From CAWUJT01 sp963922715 (GTDB lineage: Bacteria > Pseudomonadota > Alphaproteobacteria > Rhodobacterales > Rhodobacteraceae), in assembly GCA_963922715.1 (NCBI GenBank), contig CAWUJT010000031.1:1-20799 (forward strand): 20,799 bases of DNA, given 5' to 3'. Shown here one piece after another: positions 8,491 through 15,186 of the stretch. The number at the start of each line of letters is the position of its first letter. Position 1 is the first letter of the stretch. The notes below the pieces were generated by a model. That model was given only the letters and a program-made list of their open reading frames with translations, had not been told where the DNA came from and did no database searches. A program made the translations under genes and the position numbers.

Positions 8491-9156
8491 ATGATACAAC
8501 TTTATCATTTTGCACTGTCTCCGTTCTGCCGAAAAGTGCGCCTGGTTATGGGTGAAAAGAAGCTCGACGTGGAGTTGATCGAAGAACGCTATTGGGAAGG
8601 ATCGCGCGATTTCATCCGCCGCAACCCTGCTGGAAAAGTGCCAATTATGGTTCACACTCAGCGGGTTTTCACAGAAAGCCAGGCGATCTGTGAGTTTTTG
8701 GATGAAACTTATAAAGCACCGCCACTGATCCCAGATAACGCTTTCGCGAGGGCAGAGGTCCGCCGCCTTGTGGGATGGTTTGATGACAAGTTCCATCACG
8801 AGGTGACGGCCAATCTGCTTTATGAGCGTGTGAACAAAAAGCTGATGCGTGGCGGGTATCCCGATGGTAAGCGTGTCAAAGAGGGGGCCAAGCACATCAA
8901 GTTTCACCTCGATTATATGGGCTGGCTTTTGGACCAACGCCGCTGGCTTGCAGGTCCGGACTTGAGCTTGGCAGATTTCACGGCGGCGGCTCATTTGTCC
9001 TGTTTAGACTATATTTCTGATGTGGATTGGGAGCGCAACGCACAGGTGAAAAACTGGTATGCAACGATTAAGTCTCGCCCCGCTTTTCGATCTATCCTGT
9101 CTGATCAAGTGCCTGGGTTTTTGCCAGGGCCCCAATATGCGGACCTGGACTTCTGA
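8491..9156 (+). CDS. Glutathione S-transferase family protein
   Basis: This is a 221-residue soluble GST. The N-terminal thioredoxin-like domain (about 1-78) begins with YHFALSPFCRKVRLV, where Ser10 to Cys13 occupy the active-site loop after beta strand 1, and contains NPAGKVPIM with the conserved cis-proline and TESQAICEFLDE, which contacts the glutathione gamma-glutamyl group. An all-helical C-terminal domain includes the GPDLSLADFTAAAHL N-capping motif. The substrate cannot be told from sequence; the SPFC loop could use Cys or Ser. The ATG at 8491 lacks a clear ribosome site. Its TGA stop (9154-9156) overlaps the beginning of the queG coding sequence, so the two are likely co-translated. 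Confidence 0.9.
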   Translation: MIQLYHFALSPFCRKVRLVMGEKKLDVELIEERYWEGSRDFIRRNPAGKVPIMVHTQRVFTESQAICEFLDETYKAPPLIPDNAFARAEVRRLVGWFDDKFHHEVTANLLYERVNKKLMRGGYPDGKRVKEGAKHIKFHLDYMGWLLDQRRWLAGPDLSLADFTAAAHLSCLDYISDVDWERNAQVKNWYATIKSRPAFRSILSDQVPGFLPGPQYADLDF

Positions 9157-10175
9157 AGCGCGCGGCTCTGATTGCGCAGGCCCAAGCAGAGGGCTTTGCA
9201 AAACTCGGGATTGTTGCGCCGGACGCCCTGCCGGACCTGCCCCGGCGATTGAAGGCCTATCTTGAGAAGGGATATCATGGACAGATGGACTGGATGGCCC
9301 GGCGCAGCGATTGGCGATCCAATCCCCTGGCGCTTTGGCCTAAGGTGCGCTCTATCGTGATGTTGGCAGAGGTTTATACACCGGACCATGACCCCTTGGC
9401 TGTCTTGGAAAGGCGAGAACAGGCTGCCATCAGTGTCTACGCACAAAACCGTGACTATCACGATGTGGTCAAAAAGCGCCTAAAACGCCTAGGACGCTGG
9501 ATTGTGGGGCAAACAGGCTGTGAGATTAAGGTTTTTGTTGATACCGCCCCGGTGATGGAAAAGCCCCTCGCCCAAGCCGCGGGCCTGGGCTGGCAGGGCA
9601 AGCATACAAATTTGTTGAGCCGCGATTTGGGCAATTGGTTTTTCCTCGGCGCGATATTCACTACGTTGGATTTACCACCTGATGAGGCGGAAACAGAGCA
9701 TTGCGGGCGCTGCACGGCCTGTCTGGACATTTGTCCCACTCAGGCTTTTCCGGCACCGTTTCAACTCGATGCACGGCGATGTATCTCCTATTTAACCATA
9801 GAGCACAAAGGCCCCGTTGATGTCGCGTTACGGGCTGCTCTGGGGAACCGCATTTATGGGTGTGACGATTGTCTGGCGGTGTGTCCATGGAACAAATTTG
9901 CGATTAAGGCGCGGGAACAGCGCTATGCCGCGCGTCCCGAGTTGCTGGCCCCTGATCTTGCGGATCTGGCTGGGCTTGATGATGTGGGCTTTCGCGCTTT
10001 GTTTTCTGGCTCTCCGATCAAGCGCATTGGTCGGGGGCGGTTTGTGCGCAATGTGCTTTATGCCATCGGCAACAGTGGGGCGCGGCACCTATTACCCGCA
10101 GCACAACAGCTGTGTGAGGATGACGATGCGACGGTGGCAAATGCCGCGCGCTGGGCGGTGGAGCGGTTGCAATGA
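9153..10175 (+). CDS. queG: Epoxyqueuosine reductase, start codon uncertain
   Basis: QueG reduces epoxyqueuosine to queuosine at the tRNA wobble position, using cobalamin and two 4Fe-4S clusters. The clusters show as CGRCTACLDICP and YGCDDCLAVCPWN, with a further cysteine at RRCISYL. FVDTAPVMEKPLAQAAGLGWQGKHTNLL carries the probable catalytic Asp, and a short HEAT-like C-terminus ends at TGA 10173-10175. The only ordinary start codon in frame is TTG 9249, but the 32 codons before it translate to sequence typical of the QueG N-terminus (IAQAQAEGFAKLGIV, then a proline-rich linker), so TTG gives a truncated protein. I give the start as CTG 9153, which forms CTGA with the GST stop. This is an inference; the frame is open back to 9105 with no ATG, GTG or TTG. 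Confidence 0.9.
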   Translation: MKRAALIAQAQAEGFAKLGIVAPDALPDLPRRLKAYLEKGYHGQMDWMARRSDWRSNPLALWPKVRSIVMLAEVYTPDHDPLAVLERREQAAISVYAQNRDYHDVVKKRLKRLGRWIVGQTGCEIKVFVDTAPVMEKPLAQAAGLGWQGKHTNLLSRDLGNWFFLGAIFTTLDLPPDEAETEHCGRCTACLDICPTQAFPAPFQLDARRCISYLTIEHKGPVDVALRAALGNRIYGCDDCLAVCPWNKFAIKAREQRYAARPELLAPDLADLAGLDDVGFRALFSGSPIKRIGRGRFVRNVLYAIGNSGARHLLPAAQQLCEDDDATVANAARWAVERLQ

Positions 10176-11026
10176 TTTTGATAAGCTTTGGCCATGGGTA
10201 CTCTGCGCGTACTCTGACAGATTACCTGCTGCCCAAAGGCTGGCATGTCATTGGAACCACACGATCTGAAGAAAAAGCAGAGGCTTTGCGCGCCCAAGGT
10301 ATAGAGGCCATACTTTGGGGCCAGCCCCTAGATGCGATGATTGAAGAGGCCACGCATATTTTGATATCTGCTGGACCCGGCCAGGAGGGGGATCCTGTAT
10401 TGCAAGCGTATGGTGATGTGTTGCAAGCAGGGCTGCGCCCAACGCAGTGGTTGGGATATCTGTCAACAACGGGTGTGTATGGGGATCACGGCGGCGCTTG
10501 GGTGGATGAAACAACGCCATTGACACCATCAACCGAGCGGGGGCAGAGGCGTGTCGCGGCCGAACAAGCCTGGGCAGATTTGGCACAACAAACAGGTGTC
10601 GGCCTGCATATCTTTCGTCTGGCTGGTATTTACGGTCCTGGCCGTGGGCCGTTTGCCAAGATACGCGCGGGCGTGGCCCGACGTATTATTAAGAAAAATC
10701 AGGTTTTCAGCCGTATCCATTTGGAGGACATCGCGCAGGTTTTGGCGGCCTCCATGGCGCGGCCCAATCCGGGGGCGATTTATAACGTCTGTGATGATGA
10801 ACCTGCCCCGCCCGAAGACGTGATTGCCGAGGCAGCAAAGCTTTTGGGCGCTCCAATCCCGCCAGACCAGGCGTATGAAAGCGCAGACCTTTCTCCGATG
10901 GCGCGAAGCTTCTATGCCGAAAGCAAACGTGTGAGAAACGATAAAATGAAGATCGAATTGGGTATAAACTTACGCTATCCCAGCTATCGAGATGGGCTTA
11001 TGGCGCTTCTCAAAAGCGGTGAATGA
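10172..11026 (+). CDS. SDR-family NAD(P)-dependent epimerase-like protein (YeeZ-type)
   Basis: This 284-residue protein has an N-terminal Rossmann fold with SFGHGYSA (5-12) as the nucleotide-binding glycine motif and YLSTTGVYGD (96-105) at the position of the SDR active-site strand. FRLAGIYGPGRGPF and IHLEDIAQVL are typical of extended or atypical SDRs. The Tyr of VYG is not followed by the usual lysine four residues on, so catalytic activity by the standard SDR mechanism is uncertain. Relatives are annotated as SDR oxidoreductases or nucleoside-diphosphate-sugar epimerases without known substrates. The ATG overlaps the queG stop as ATGA (10172-10175), so the pair is probably coupled. No pathway link to queuosine is evident from sequence. 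Confidence 0.85.
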   Translation: MILISFGHGYSARTLTDYLLPKGWHVIGTTRSEEKAEALRAQGIEAILWGQPLDAMIEEATHILISAGPGQEGDPVLQAYGDVLQAGLRPTQWLGYLSTTGVYGDHGGAWVDETTPLTPSTERGQRRVAAEQAWADLAQQTGVGLHIFRLAGIYGPGRGPFAKIRAGVARRIIKKNQVFSRIHLEDIAQVLAASMARPNPGAIYNVCDDEPAPPEDVIAEAAKLLGAPIPPDQAYESADLSPMARSFYAESKRVRNDKMKIELGINLRYPSYRDGLMALLKSGE

Positions 11027-11060
11027 TGTTATTTCTAGCGAAAAATATAAGGCGATGAGG

Positions 11061-11555
11061 ATGCAGCTTACCAGACGGCGGATGCTTTTTGTCAGCTGTG
11101 CAGCTTTGGCAGCAGGGTGCGCGAAATTTCCAGAATACGCTGGGCCACCTGTCACACGGATTGAGGTGCAGAAATCTGCACGGATGATGTATCTTTTGAA
11201 TGACGAGACGATTTTGGCATCCTACCCCATTAAGTTAGGGTTCACGGCGGAGGGGCCAAAGCAGTTCGAAGGGGATGGGAAGACGCCAGAAGGTCGATAT
11301 TTTATCGATCGGCGTAACCCCAATTCCCGGTTTTATCTTAGTCTTGGAATTGATTACCCAAATGCGGCGGATCAAGCATTTGCGGCCTCACAGGGTAAAT
11401 CCCCAGGGAGTGACATTTTTATTCATGGGGGGGTTCGAAATTCTGGTCGTCGTTCCGCAGATTGGACAGCAGGGTGCATCGCGGTGAAAAACCGACAGAT
11501 GCGCCAGATTTATGCGATGGTCCAGGATGGCACGCCGATTGATATTTATCCTTAA
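11061..11555 (+). CDS. L,D-transpeptidase (YkuD) lipoprotein
   Basis: This YkuD-family protein of 164 residues probably crosslinks peptidoglycan or attaches proteins to it in the periplasm. The N-terminus MQLTRRRMLFVSC leads to a lipobox LAAGC with acylatable Cys20; the RRR before the hydrophobic stretch is also Tat-like. The catalytic domain carries DGKTPEGRYFIDRRNP, FIHGGVRN with His122, and DWTAGCIAV with nucleophile Cys139. The usual Arg after GCI is replaced by Ala, a variation I recall from one YkuD subgroup rather than a clear defect. I chose ATG 11061 because TAAGG is eight bases upstream; ATG 11055 is the alternative. Its TAA overlaps the stop of the convergent CAP gene (TTAA, 11552-11555). 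Confidence 0.88.
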   Translation: MQLTRRRMLFVSCAALAAGCAKFPEYAGPPVTRIEVQKSARMMYLLNDETILASYPIKLGFTAEGPKQFEGDGKTPEGRYFIDRRNPNSRFYLSLGIDYPNAADQAFAASQGKSPGSDIFIHGGVRNSGRRSADWTAGCIAVKNRQMRQIYAMVQDGTPIDIYP

Positions 11556-12157
11556 GCGCCGCCTCCCTCTCCCAGTGCATCGAAAACAGCTTCTGTTGTT
11601 TGCGCGCGCGATTGTGGCTGTTGTCCCGCGACGCCCGGTTGGCCTGTATTCAGCACCCACCAAATCTTACCCTCTGGTTCTTGGTAAAACCCAAAGCCCA
11701 TATCGCGCGCTTCTGGGTCAATGATCACATTACGAGAGCCAGGATCCTGCATCCAGGCGGCAACGGTTTCAAGCTCAGACTCAAAGGTCTCAGAAAGTGT
11801 TTCACCCAACAAGCGGCCTTGATACCCGGCACGGGCGGCGCGCTCAATCGGGGATGAGCCGTCAGAACCAAAATGCCAGGGGCGGTTTTGTACCGCCATA
11901 TCGCGCGCATGGGTTGCGGCGGCGGCTGTAAGTTCGGCGTTGAGTGTCAGTGGTGCTGCACCAGCTCCGCGTCGCAGCGCATTCACGGCATCAAGAACAC
12001 GAAATGGAATACGGCGCGCATCATTTTCTGAGATACGATAAAGCCGTGGCAGAGGTTTTCCGTCTGGACCTAAAGTGGGTGTTGGAGGGCGGCGACCCCC
12101 ACAAGCGGCAAGGGTACTGGCAGACGCAAGACAAAAGAGGACGTGGCGACGATACAT
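11552..12157 (-). CDS. CAP/SCP-domain lipoprotein
   Basis: This 201-residue protein of the CAP (SCP/PR-1-like) superfamily begins with a short signal ending in the lipobox LAAC (16-19), so it is probably a membrane lipoprotein. After a proline-rich linker, the domain spans about 52-180: VLDAVNALRRGAGAAPL, AAATHARDMAV (His83), RPWHFG (His95) and LLGETL (Glu119), matching the conserved His/Glu cavity residues. Bacterial CAP proteins mostly have unknown functions. I chose ATG 12157 because GGA lies upstream at a usable distance and it leaves a clean signal peptide; ATG 12169 adds four residues without a ribosome site. It lies between two L,D-transpeptidase genes on the opposite strand. The tail is Gln/Gly rich. 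Confidence 0.85.
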   Translation of the reverse strand: MYRRHVLFCLASASTLAACGGRRPPTPTLGPDGKPLPRLYRISENDARRIPFRVLDAVNALRRGAGAAPLTLNAELTAAAATHARDMAVQNRPWHFGSDGSSPIERAARAGYQGRLLGETLSETFESELETVAAWMQDPGSRNVIIDPEARDMGFGFYQEPEGKIWWVLNTGQPGVAGQQPQSRAQTTEAVFDALGEGGGA

Positions 12158-12253
12158 ATGCGATTCCATTTATTTTAAAACCAATCGATACATTGGAGCG
12201 TGACAGGGATCAAACCCCCGAAAACAAATTTGAGGTACTAACAAAACTTTGAA

Positions 12254-12282
12254 TTGCGATTGAGGTTTTTCGATCATATTTA
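12254..12282 (+). promoter_or_regulatory. Candidate sigma-70-type promoter of the second YkuD gene
   Basis: TTGCGA (12254-12259) and TATTTA (12277-12282) are separated by exactly 17 bases, each matching four of six consensus positions. Initiation near 12289 would leave a leader of about 28 bases before ATG 12317. It lies in the 159-base divergent region between the CAP gene and the second YkuD gene. A minus-strand promoter for the CAP gene must also be here, but I could not pick one. Confidence 0.35.
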
Positions 12283-12316
12283 AGGTATATGTCGACGAAA
12301 CAGAGTGAGTATAATT

Positions 12317-12892
12317 ATGAAACGACGCGATTTTTTGATTGGTACTGCAGTGTTCGCCGGATTTTCTACATCCGCAACGGCCCAAACTTTAGAAAACCAA
12401 ACAGATTATGAAGCAACCGCGACAGGTGTTACACGCCGGAATACGTCAAGTTTTGCGGCGATGAATTGGAAAAGCTATTTTGACAATCTTAACAATGGCG
12501 CGATTTTGGTCGATACCACATCGCGGGTTTTGCACTTTTGGCAAGAAAGTGGACGCTATCACCTTTATCCATCTTCTGTGCCGTTGTCAGAGGATCTCAC
12601 ACGGCGTGGGCGCACGTCTGTGGTTCAAAAGGTTGTTGGCCCAAGTTGGCGCCCGACGCCCGCGATGAAAGAACGCAACCCGGAATGGCCTGATTACATC
12701 GGTCCCGGACCTGATAATCCCTTGGGCACCCACGCGCTTTATTTGACTTGGACATATTACCGTATCCACGGGACCCATGATACCCGAAAGATCGGGCGGC
12801 GTTCTTCAAACGGATGCATTGGGCTGTATAATGAACATATTGCCCAGCTATTTGATATGGCCAAAGCTGGAACCCAAGTTCTCATTATTTAG
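12317..12892 (+). CDS. L,D-transpeptidase (ErfK/YbiS/YcfS/YnhG type), Tat-exported
   Basis: This 191-residue YkuD-domain protein begins MKRRDFLIG, a good twin-arginine signal, with probable cleavage after ATA (20-22). After a short variable segment the catalytic domain includes WRPTPAMKERNP and NPLGTHALYL, the substrate-side motifs typical of the family, then YRIHGTHD with His151 and SSNGCIGLYN with the nucleophile Cys167. The Arg normally following GCI is Gly. It should form 3-3 crosslinks or attach proteins to peptidoglycan in the periplasm; which one cannot be told. I chose ATG 12317 because the Tat motif starts there; the in-frame GTG 12305 adds only MSII. It is divergent from the CAP lipoprotein gene. 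Confidence 0.88.
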   Translation: MKRRDFLIGTAVFAGFSTSATAQTLENQTDYEATATGVTRRNTSSFAAMNWKSYFDNLNNGAILVDTTSRVLHFWQESGRYHLYPSSVPLSEDLTRRGRTSVVQKVVGPSWRPTPAMKERNPEWPDYIGPGPDNPLGTHALYLTWTYYRIHGTHDTRKIGRRSSNGCIGLYNEHIAQLFDMAKAGTQVLII

Positions 12893-13111
12893 GGCAATAT
12901 ATCCCCTTGGATGTGAAAATGAATTGGATATGTGGCGTAAAGATCACGCAACCCGTATCAATAAGTGTTGCGATTGAACACTATTTCTGGTTTTTGTTGG
13001 GTATACAACGTGAAGGCGTTTGAGTTTGATTGCTCAATGTCATTTTTCACGGGGTTTTAACTTATCAAGCCATGGGGGGCAAAAAACCATGGCACATCTG
13101 GAGGATCAGAT
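12893..13111 (+). promoter_or_regulatory. Structured leader and promoter region of the 62-residue secreted protein gene
   Basis: No gene is seen in these 219 bases. CGCAAC (12947-12952) pairs with GTTGCG (12967-12972). Further on, CGTGAA (13009-13014) pairs with TTCACG (13046-13051), enclosing a second stem TTGAG (13020-13024) with CTCAA (13033-13037). Finally GCCATGG (13069-13075) pairs perfectly with CCATGGC (13087-13093) around an 11-base G- and A-rich loop, ending six bases before the GGAGG ribosome site (13100-13104). No promoter with good spacing stands out: TTGAAC at 12974 and TATACA at 13002 are 22 bases apart. Structured leaders can stabilise mRNA or control translation; which applies is unknown. 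Confidence 0.45.
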
Positions 13112-13300
13112 ATGAAAAAATTCGCTCTCGCCGCTGCGTTCTCACTGTCCGCAACTGCCTTGTTCGCAGGAAATCCTGCACCCGCACCTGAAGAGATGGA
13201 CGTTATGGTTGTCGAAGAGGATACAAGCGGTTCTGCCGGTGGTATCATTGTGCCAATTATCGCGGCCATCCTGATCGCGGCTGCCTTAGCTGCCGATTGA
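13112..13300 (+). CDS. Small secreted or membrane-anchored protein of unknown function
   Basis: The 62-residue product has a Sec signal peptide (1-19, cleavage after ALFA), a short acidic, proline-containing segment (about 20-40, with EEMDVMVVEED), a glycine-rich turn SGSAGG and a C-terminal hydrophobic helix GIIVPIIAAILIAAALAAD. If the signal is cleaved, the mature protein has about 43 residues and a single C-terminal membrane helix. A strong GGAGG lies eight bases before ATG 13112 and an excellent terminator follows 19 bases after the stop, so it is a real monocistronic gene. I recall similar short proteins in Rhodobacteraceae, some labelled ferrochelatase because they resemble a hydrophobic tail of that enzyme; no ferrochelatase active site is present here, so that label would be wrong. 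The function is unknown. Confidence 0.82.
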   Translation: MKKFALAAAFSLSATALFAGNPAPAPEEMDVMVVEEDTSGSAGGIIVPIIAAILIAAALAAD

Positions 13301-13318
13301 TATCAAACGCCACTACTT

Positions 13319-13347
13319 AAAAAGGCACCTCAAAAGGTGCCTTTTTT
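13319..13347. terminator. Bidirectional intrinsic terminator
   Basis: AAAAAGGCACCT (13319-13330) pairs perfectly over 12 bases with AGGTGCCTTTTT (13335-13346) around a CAAA loop. The plus strand ends in six T and the minus strand in five or more, so it can end the small-protein transcript and the opposing rsfS-rppH operon. The rppH stop codon (13346-13348) lies at the edge of the T-run. Confidence 0.93.
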
Positions 13348-13831
13348 ATGCGCCCGGCACGAACTTAAATTCCTCGAAGACTTTGAGATAGGTTTCTTTT
13401 TTGAAGGGAACAATATAGTTCAGTAATTCATGGGGCGAAAACCATGCCCACCGATTGAATTCAGGTGCGGTGGTTTTGATATTCACCACATCGTCACTGG
13501 CTTTGAACCGCAACAAAAACCATTTTTGTTTTTGTCCTTTATATTGTCCATTCCAAAGGCTTGGTACAAGCGTTTCCGGCAAATCGTAATAAAGCCAATC
13601 AGAACTTTCGCGTTCTATTTCAATGTGTTCTTGGCGTAGTCCTGTTTCTTCCCAAAGCTCGCGTAGCGCTGCGTCTTGAGGGAGTTCACCTTTATCAATC
13701 CCTCCCTGGGGCATTTGCCAGGCATTGGGCGTATCAATACGTTCCCCCGCCCAGACAAGGCCCGTAGCGTTAACAATACATAACCCCACACATGCCCGAT
13801 ATGGCAGATCTAAGATGTCTGACGACGCCAT
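13346..13831 (-). CDS. rppH: RNA pyrophosphohydrolase (Nudix)
   Basis: RppH converts the 5' triphosphate of mRNA to monophosphate, starting RNase E-dependent decay. The 161-residue protein has YRACVGLCIVN, AWQMPQGGID and a complete Nudix box (43-65: GGIDKGELPQDAALRELWEE then TGL) with its REXXEE metal-binding glutamates. DWLYYDLPE and FKASDDVVN resemble other alphaproteobacterial RppH/NudH proteins. The ATG at 13831 lies four bases after the ctpA stop with only a weak ribosome site, so translation is likely coupled to ctpA. The stop falls in the shared terminator. It is the last gene of the operon. Confidence 0.95.
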   Translation of the reverse strand: MASSDILDLPYRACVGLCIVNATGLVWAGERIDTPNAWQMPQGGIDKGELPQDAALRELWEETGLRQEHIEIERESSDWLYYDLPETLVPSLWNGQYKGQKQKWFLLRFKASDDVVNIKTTAPEFNRWAWFSPHELLNYIVPFKKETYLKVFEEFKFVPGA

Positions 13832-13835
13832 GATC

Positions 13836-15161
13836 TTACGGATTGGACCCCAAAGCGCCTAGGCCCCGTAGGATGTCTATGGCGTAAGCCAGTTGGTAAT
13901 CTTCTGTTCTCAGGGCCGCCGCTTCTTCTGCCCGGCGTTGATCTTCTTCCGCCTGGCGGCGTTCATCTTCACTCAGGTCTTCGTTGATCAATGCGCCGCG
14001 CAGATTTGCCTCGGAACGTGTGGGTTGATCGTCCGCTTCATCCTCTACGCGCCGTCTTGGTTGTGTCACAATGATATCGGGCGAAACACCAAGAGCCTGG
14101 ATCGAACGTCCTGACGGCGTGTAGTAACGCGCAGTTGTCAGGCGCATTGCGCCATCCCCCTGTAAGGGTAGTATCGATTGGACAGAGCCTTTGCCAAAGC
14201 TTTTCTCACCAACCACAATGGCACGACGATGATCTTGCAAGGCGCCCGCAACAATTTCCGATGCGGATGCTGAACCGTTATTGATTAACACAACGATAGG
14301 TTTCCCATCGATCAAATCCCCGGATGTCGCATTGAAACGCGATCCGTCACGCGGGTTGCGCCCACGGGTAGAGACAATCTCACCACGGTCTAGGAAAGCG
14401 TCTGCGACATCGACACCGGCATCAAGCAAACCGCCTGGATTGTTACGCAGATCGAGAATAACACCGTCTATTTCATCAAGGCCCCCAGCCTCTTCAATAA
14501 TCTCTTGAAGTCCGTCCCGTAAATTGGGGTAGGTTTGGTCTGTGAAACTTGAGATGCGTGCGATCACAGAATCTCCAACTTGCCGTAGGCGCGCAGATGG
14601 AACTTTTATGATGTCGCGTTCAACAGTGATGTCCAAAGGCTCATCAGCACCTTCACGGACAATTGTAAGGGTGATGTCAGAACCAACTGGGCCTCTCATC
14701 AGATCAACCGCCTCTGTTAATGTCAGCCCAAGGAGACTTTCATTGTTAACAGCAACGATGAAATCGCCCGCTTCTATTCCTGACCGCAAGGCTGGACTAT
14801 CGTCCATAGGTGTGATGACTTTGACGTATCCATCCTCTTGTGTGACTTCGATCCCAAGGCCGCCGAATTCTCCGCGACTATCCACTTTCATCTCTTCGAA
14901 AATTTGAGGTGAAAGGTAGCTTGAATGAGGATCCAAAGAGGACAGCATGCCGTTGATGGCGGCTTCGATAAGTTCGTTTGCTTCAACCTCCTCCACATAT
15001 TCTCCACGAATACGATCGAAGACGTCCCCAAACAGATCCAGCTGCTGATATACTGTTTCATTTGCAGCCGCTTCATCGGCCAAAATCGGGCCAACATATT
15101 GGTTGGTGACAAAAGCCCCCGAAACTGTTCCTAAAATAATTGCGAACGTATAATTTTTCAT
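13836..15161 (-). CDS. ctpA: Carboxy-terminal processing peptidase (S41 family)
   Basis: This periplasmic serine protease of 441 residues has a Ser/Lys dyad. An N-terminal signal or anchor (about 1-30) is followed by a conserved helical region with LDPHSSYLSP, a PDZ domain (about 95-175) and the S41 domain. The nucleophile is Ser299 in NNGSASASEI and the general base Lys324 in SFGKGSVQ, spaced by 25 residues as in E. coli Tsp. DLRNNPGG marks the oxyanion region. A charged Glu/Arg-rich tail (about 365-425) is probably helical. AAAGAGG lies eight bases before ATG 15161. It follows envC by 25 bases. The substrate is unknown; in other bacteria Ctp proteases trim murein hydrolases or lipoproteins. 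Confidence 0.96.
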   Translation of the reverse strand: MKNYTFAIILGTVSGAFVTNQYVGPILADEAAANETVYQQLDLFGDVFDRIRGEYVEEVEANELIEAAINGMLSSLDPHSSYLSPQIFEEMKVDSRGEFGGLGIEVTQEDGYVKVITPMDDSPALRSGIEAGDFIVAVNNESLLGLTLTEAVDLMRGPVGSDITLTIVREGADEPLDITVERDIIKVPSARLRQVGDSVIARISSFTDQTYPNLRDGLQEIIEEAGGLDEIDGVILDLRNNPGGLLDAGVDVADAFLDRGEIVSTRGRNPRDGSRFNATSGDLIDGKPIVVLINNGSASASEIVAGALQDHRRAIVVGEKSFGKGSVQSILPLQGDGAMRLTTARYYTPSGRSIQALGVSPDIIVTQPRRRVEDEADDQPTRSEANLRGALINEDLSEDERRQAEEDQRRAEEAAALRTEDYQLAYAIDILRGLGALGSNP

Positions 15162-15186
15162 TCGATTAGCCTCTTTGTATTCTGTG

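Noticed and set aside
10551..10823. A 90-codon plus-strand frame inside the SDR gene.
   Set aside because: It is a frame shadow of the SDR gene, whose Rossmann and active-site motifs are continuous in the other frame.
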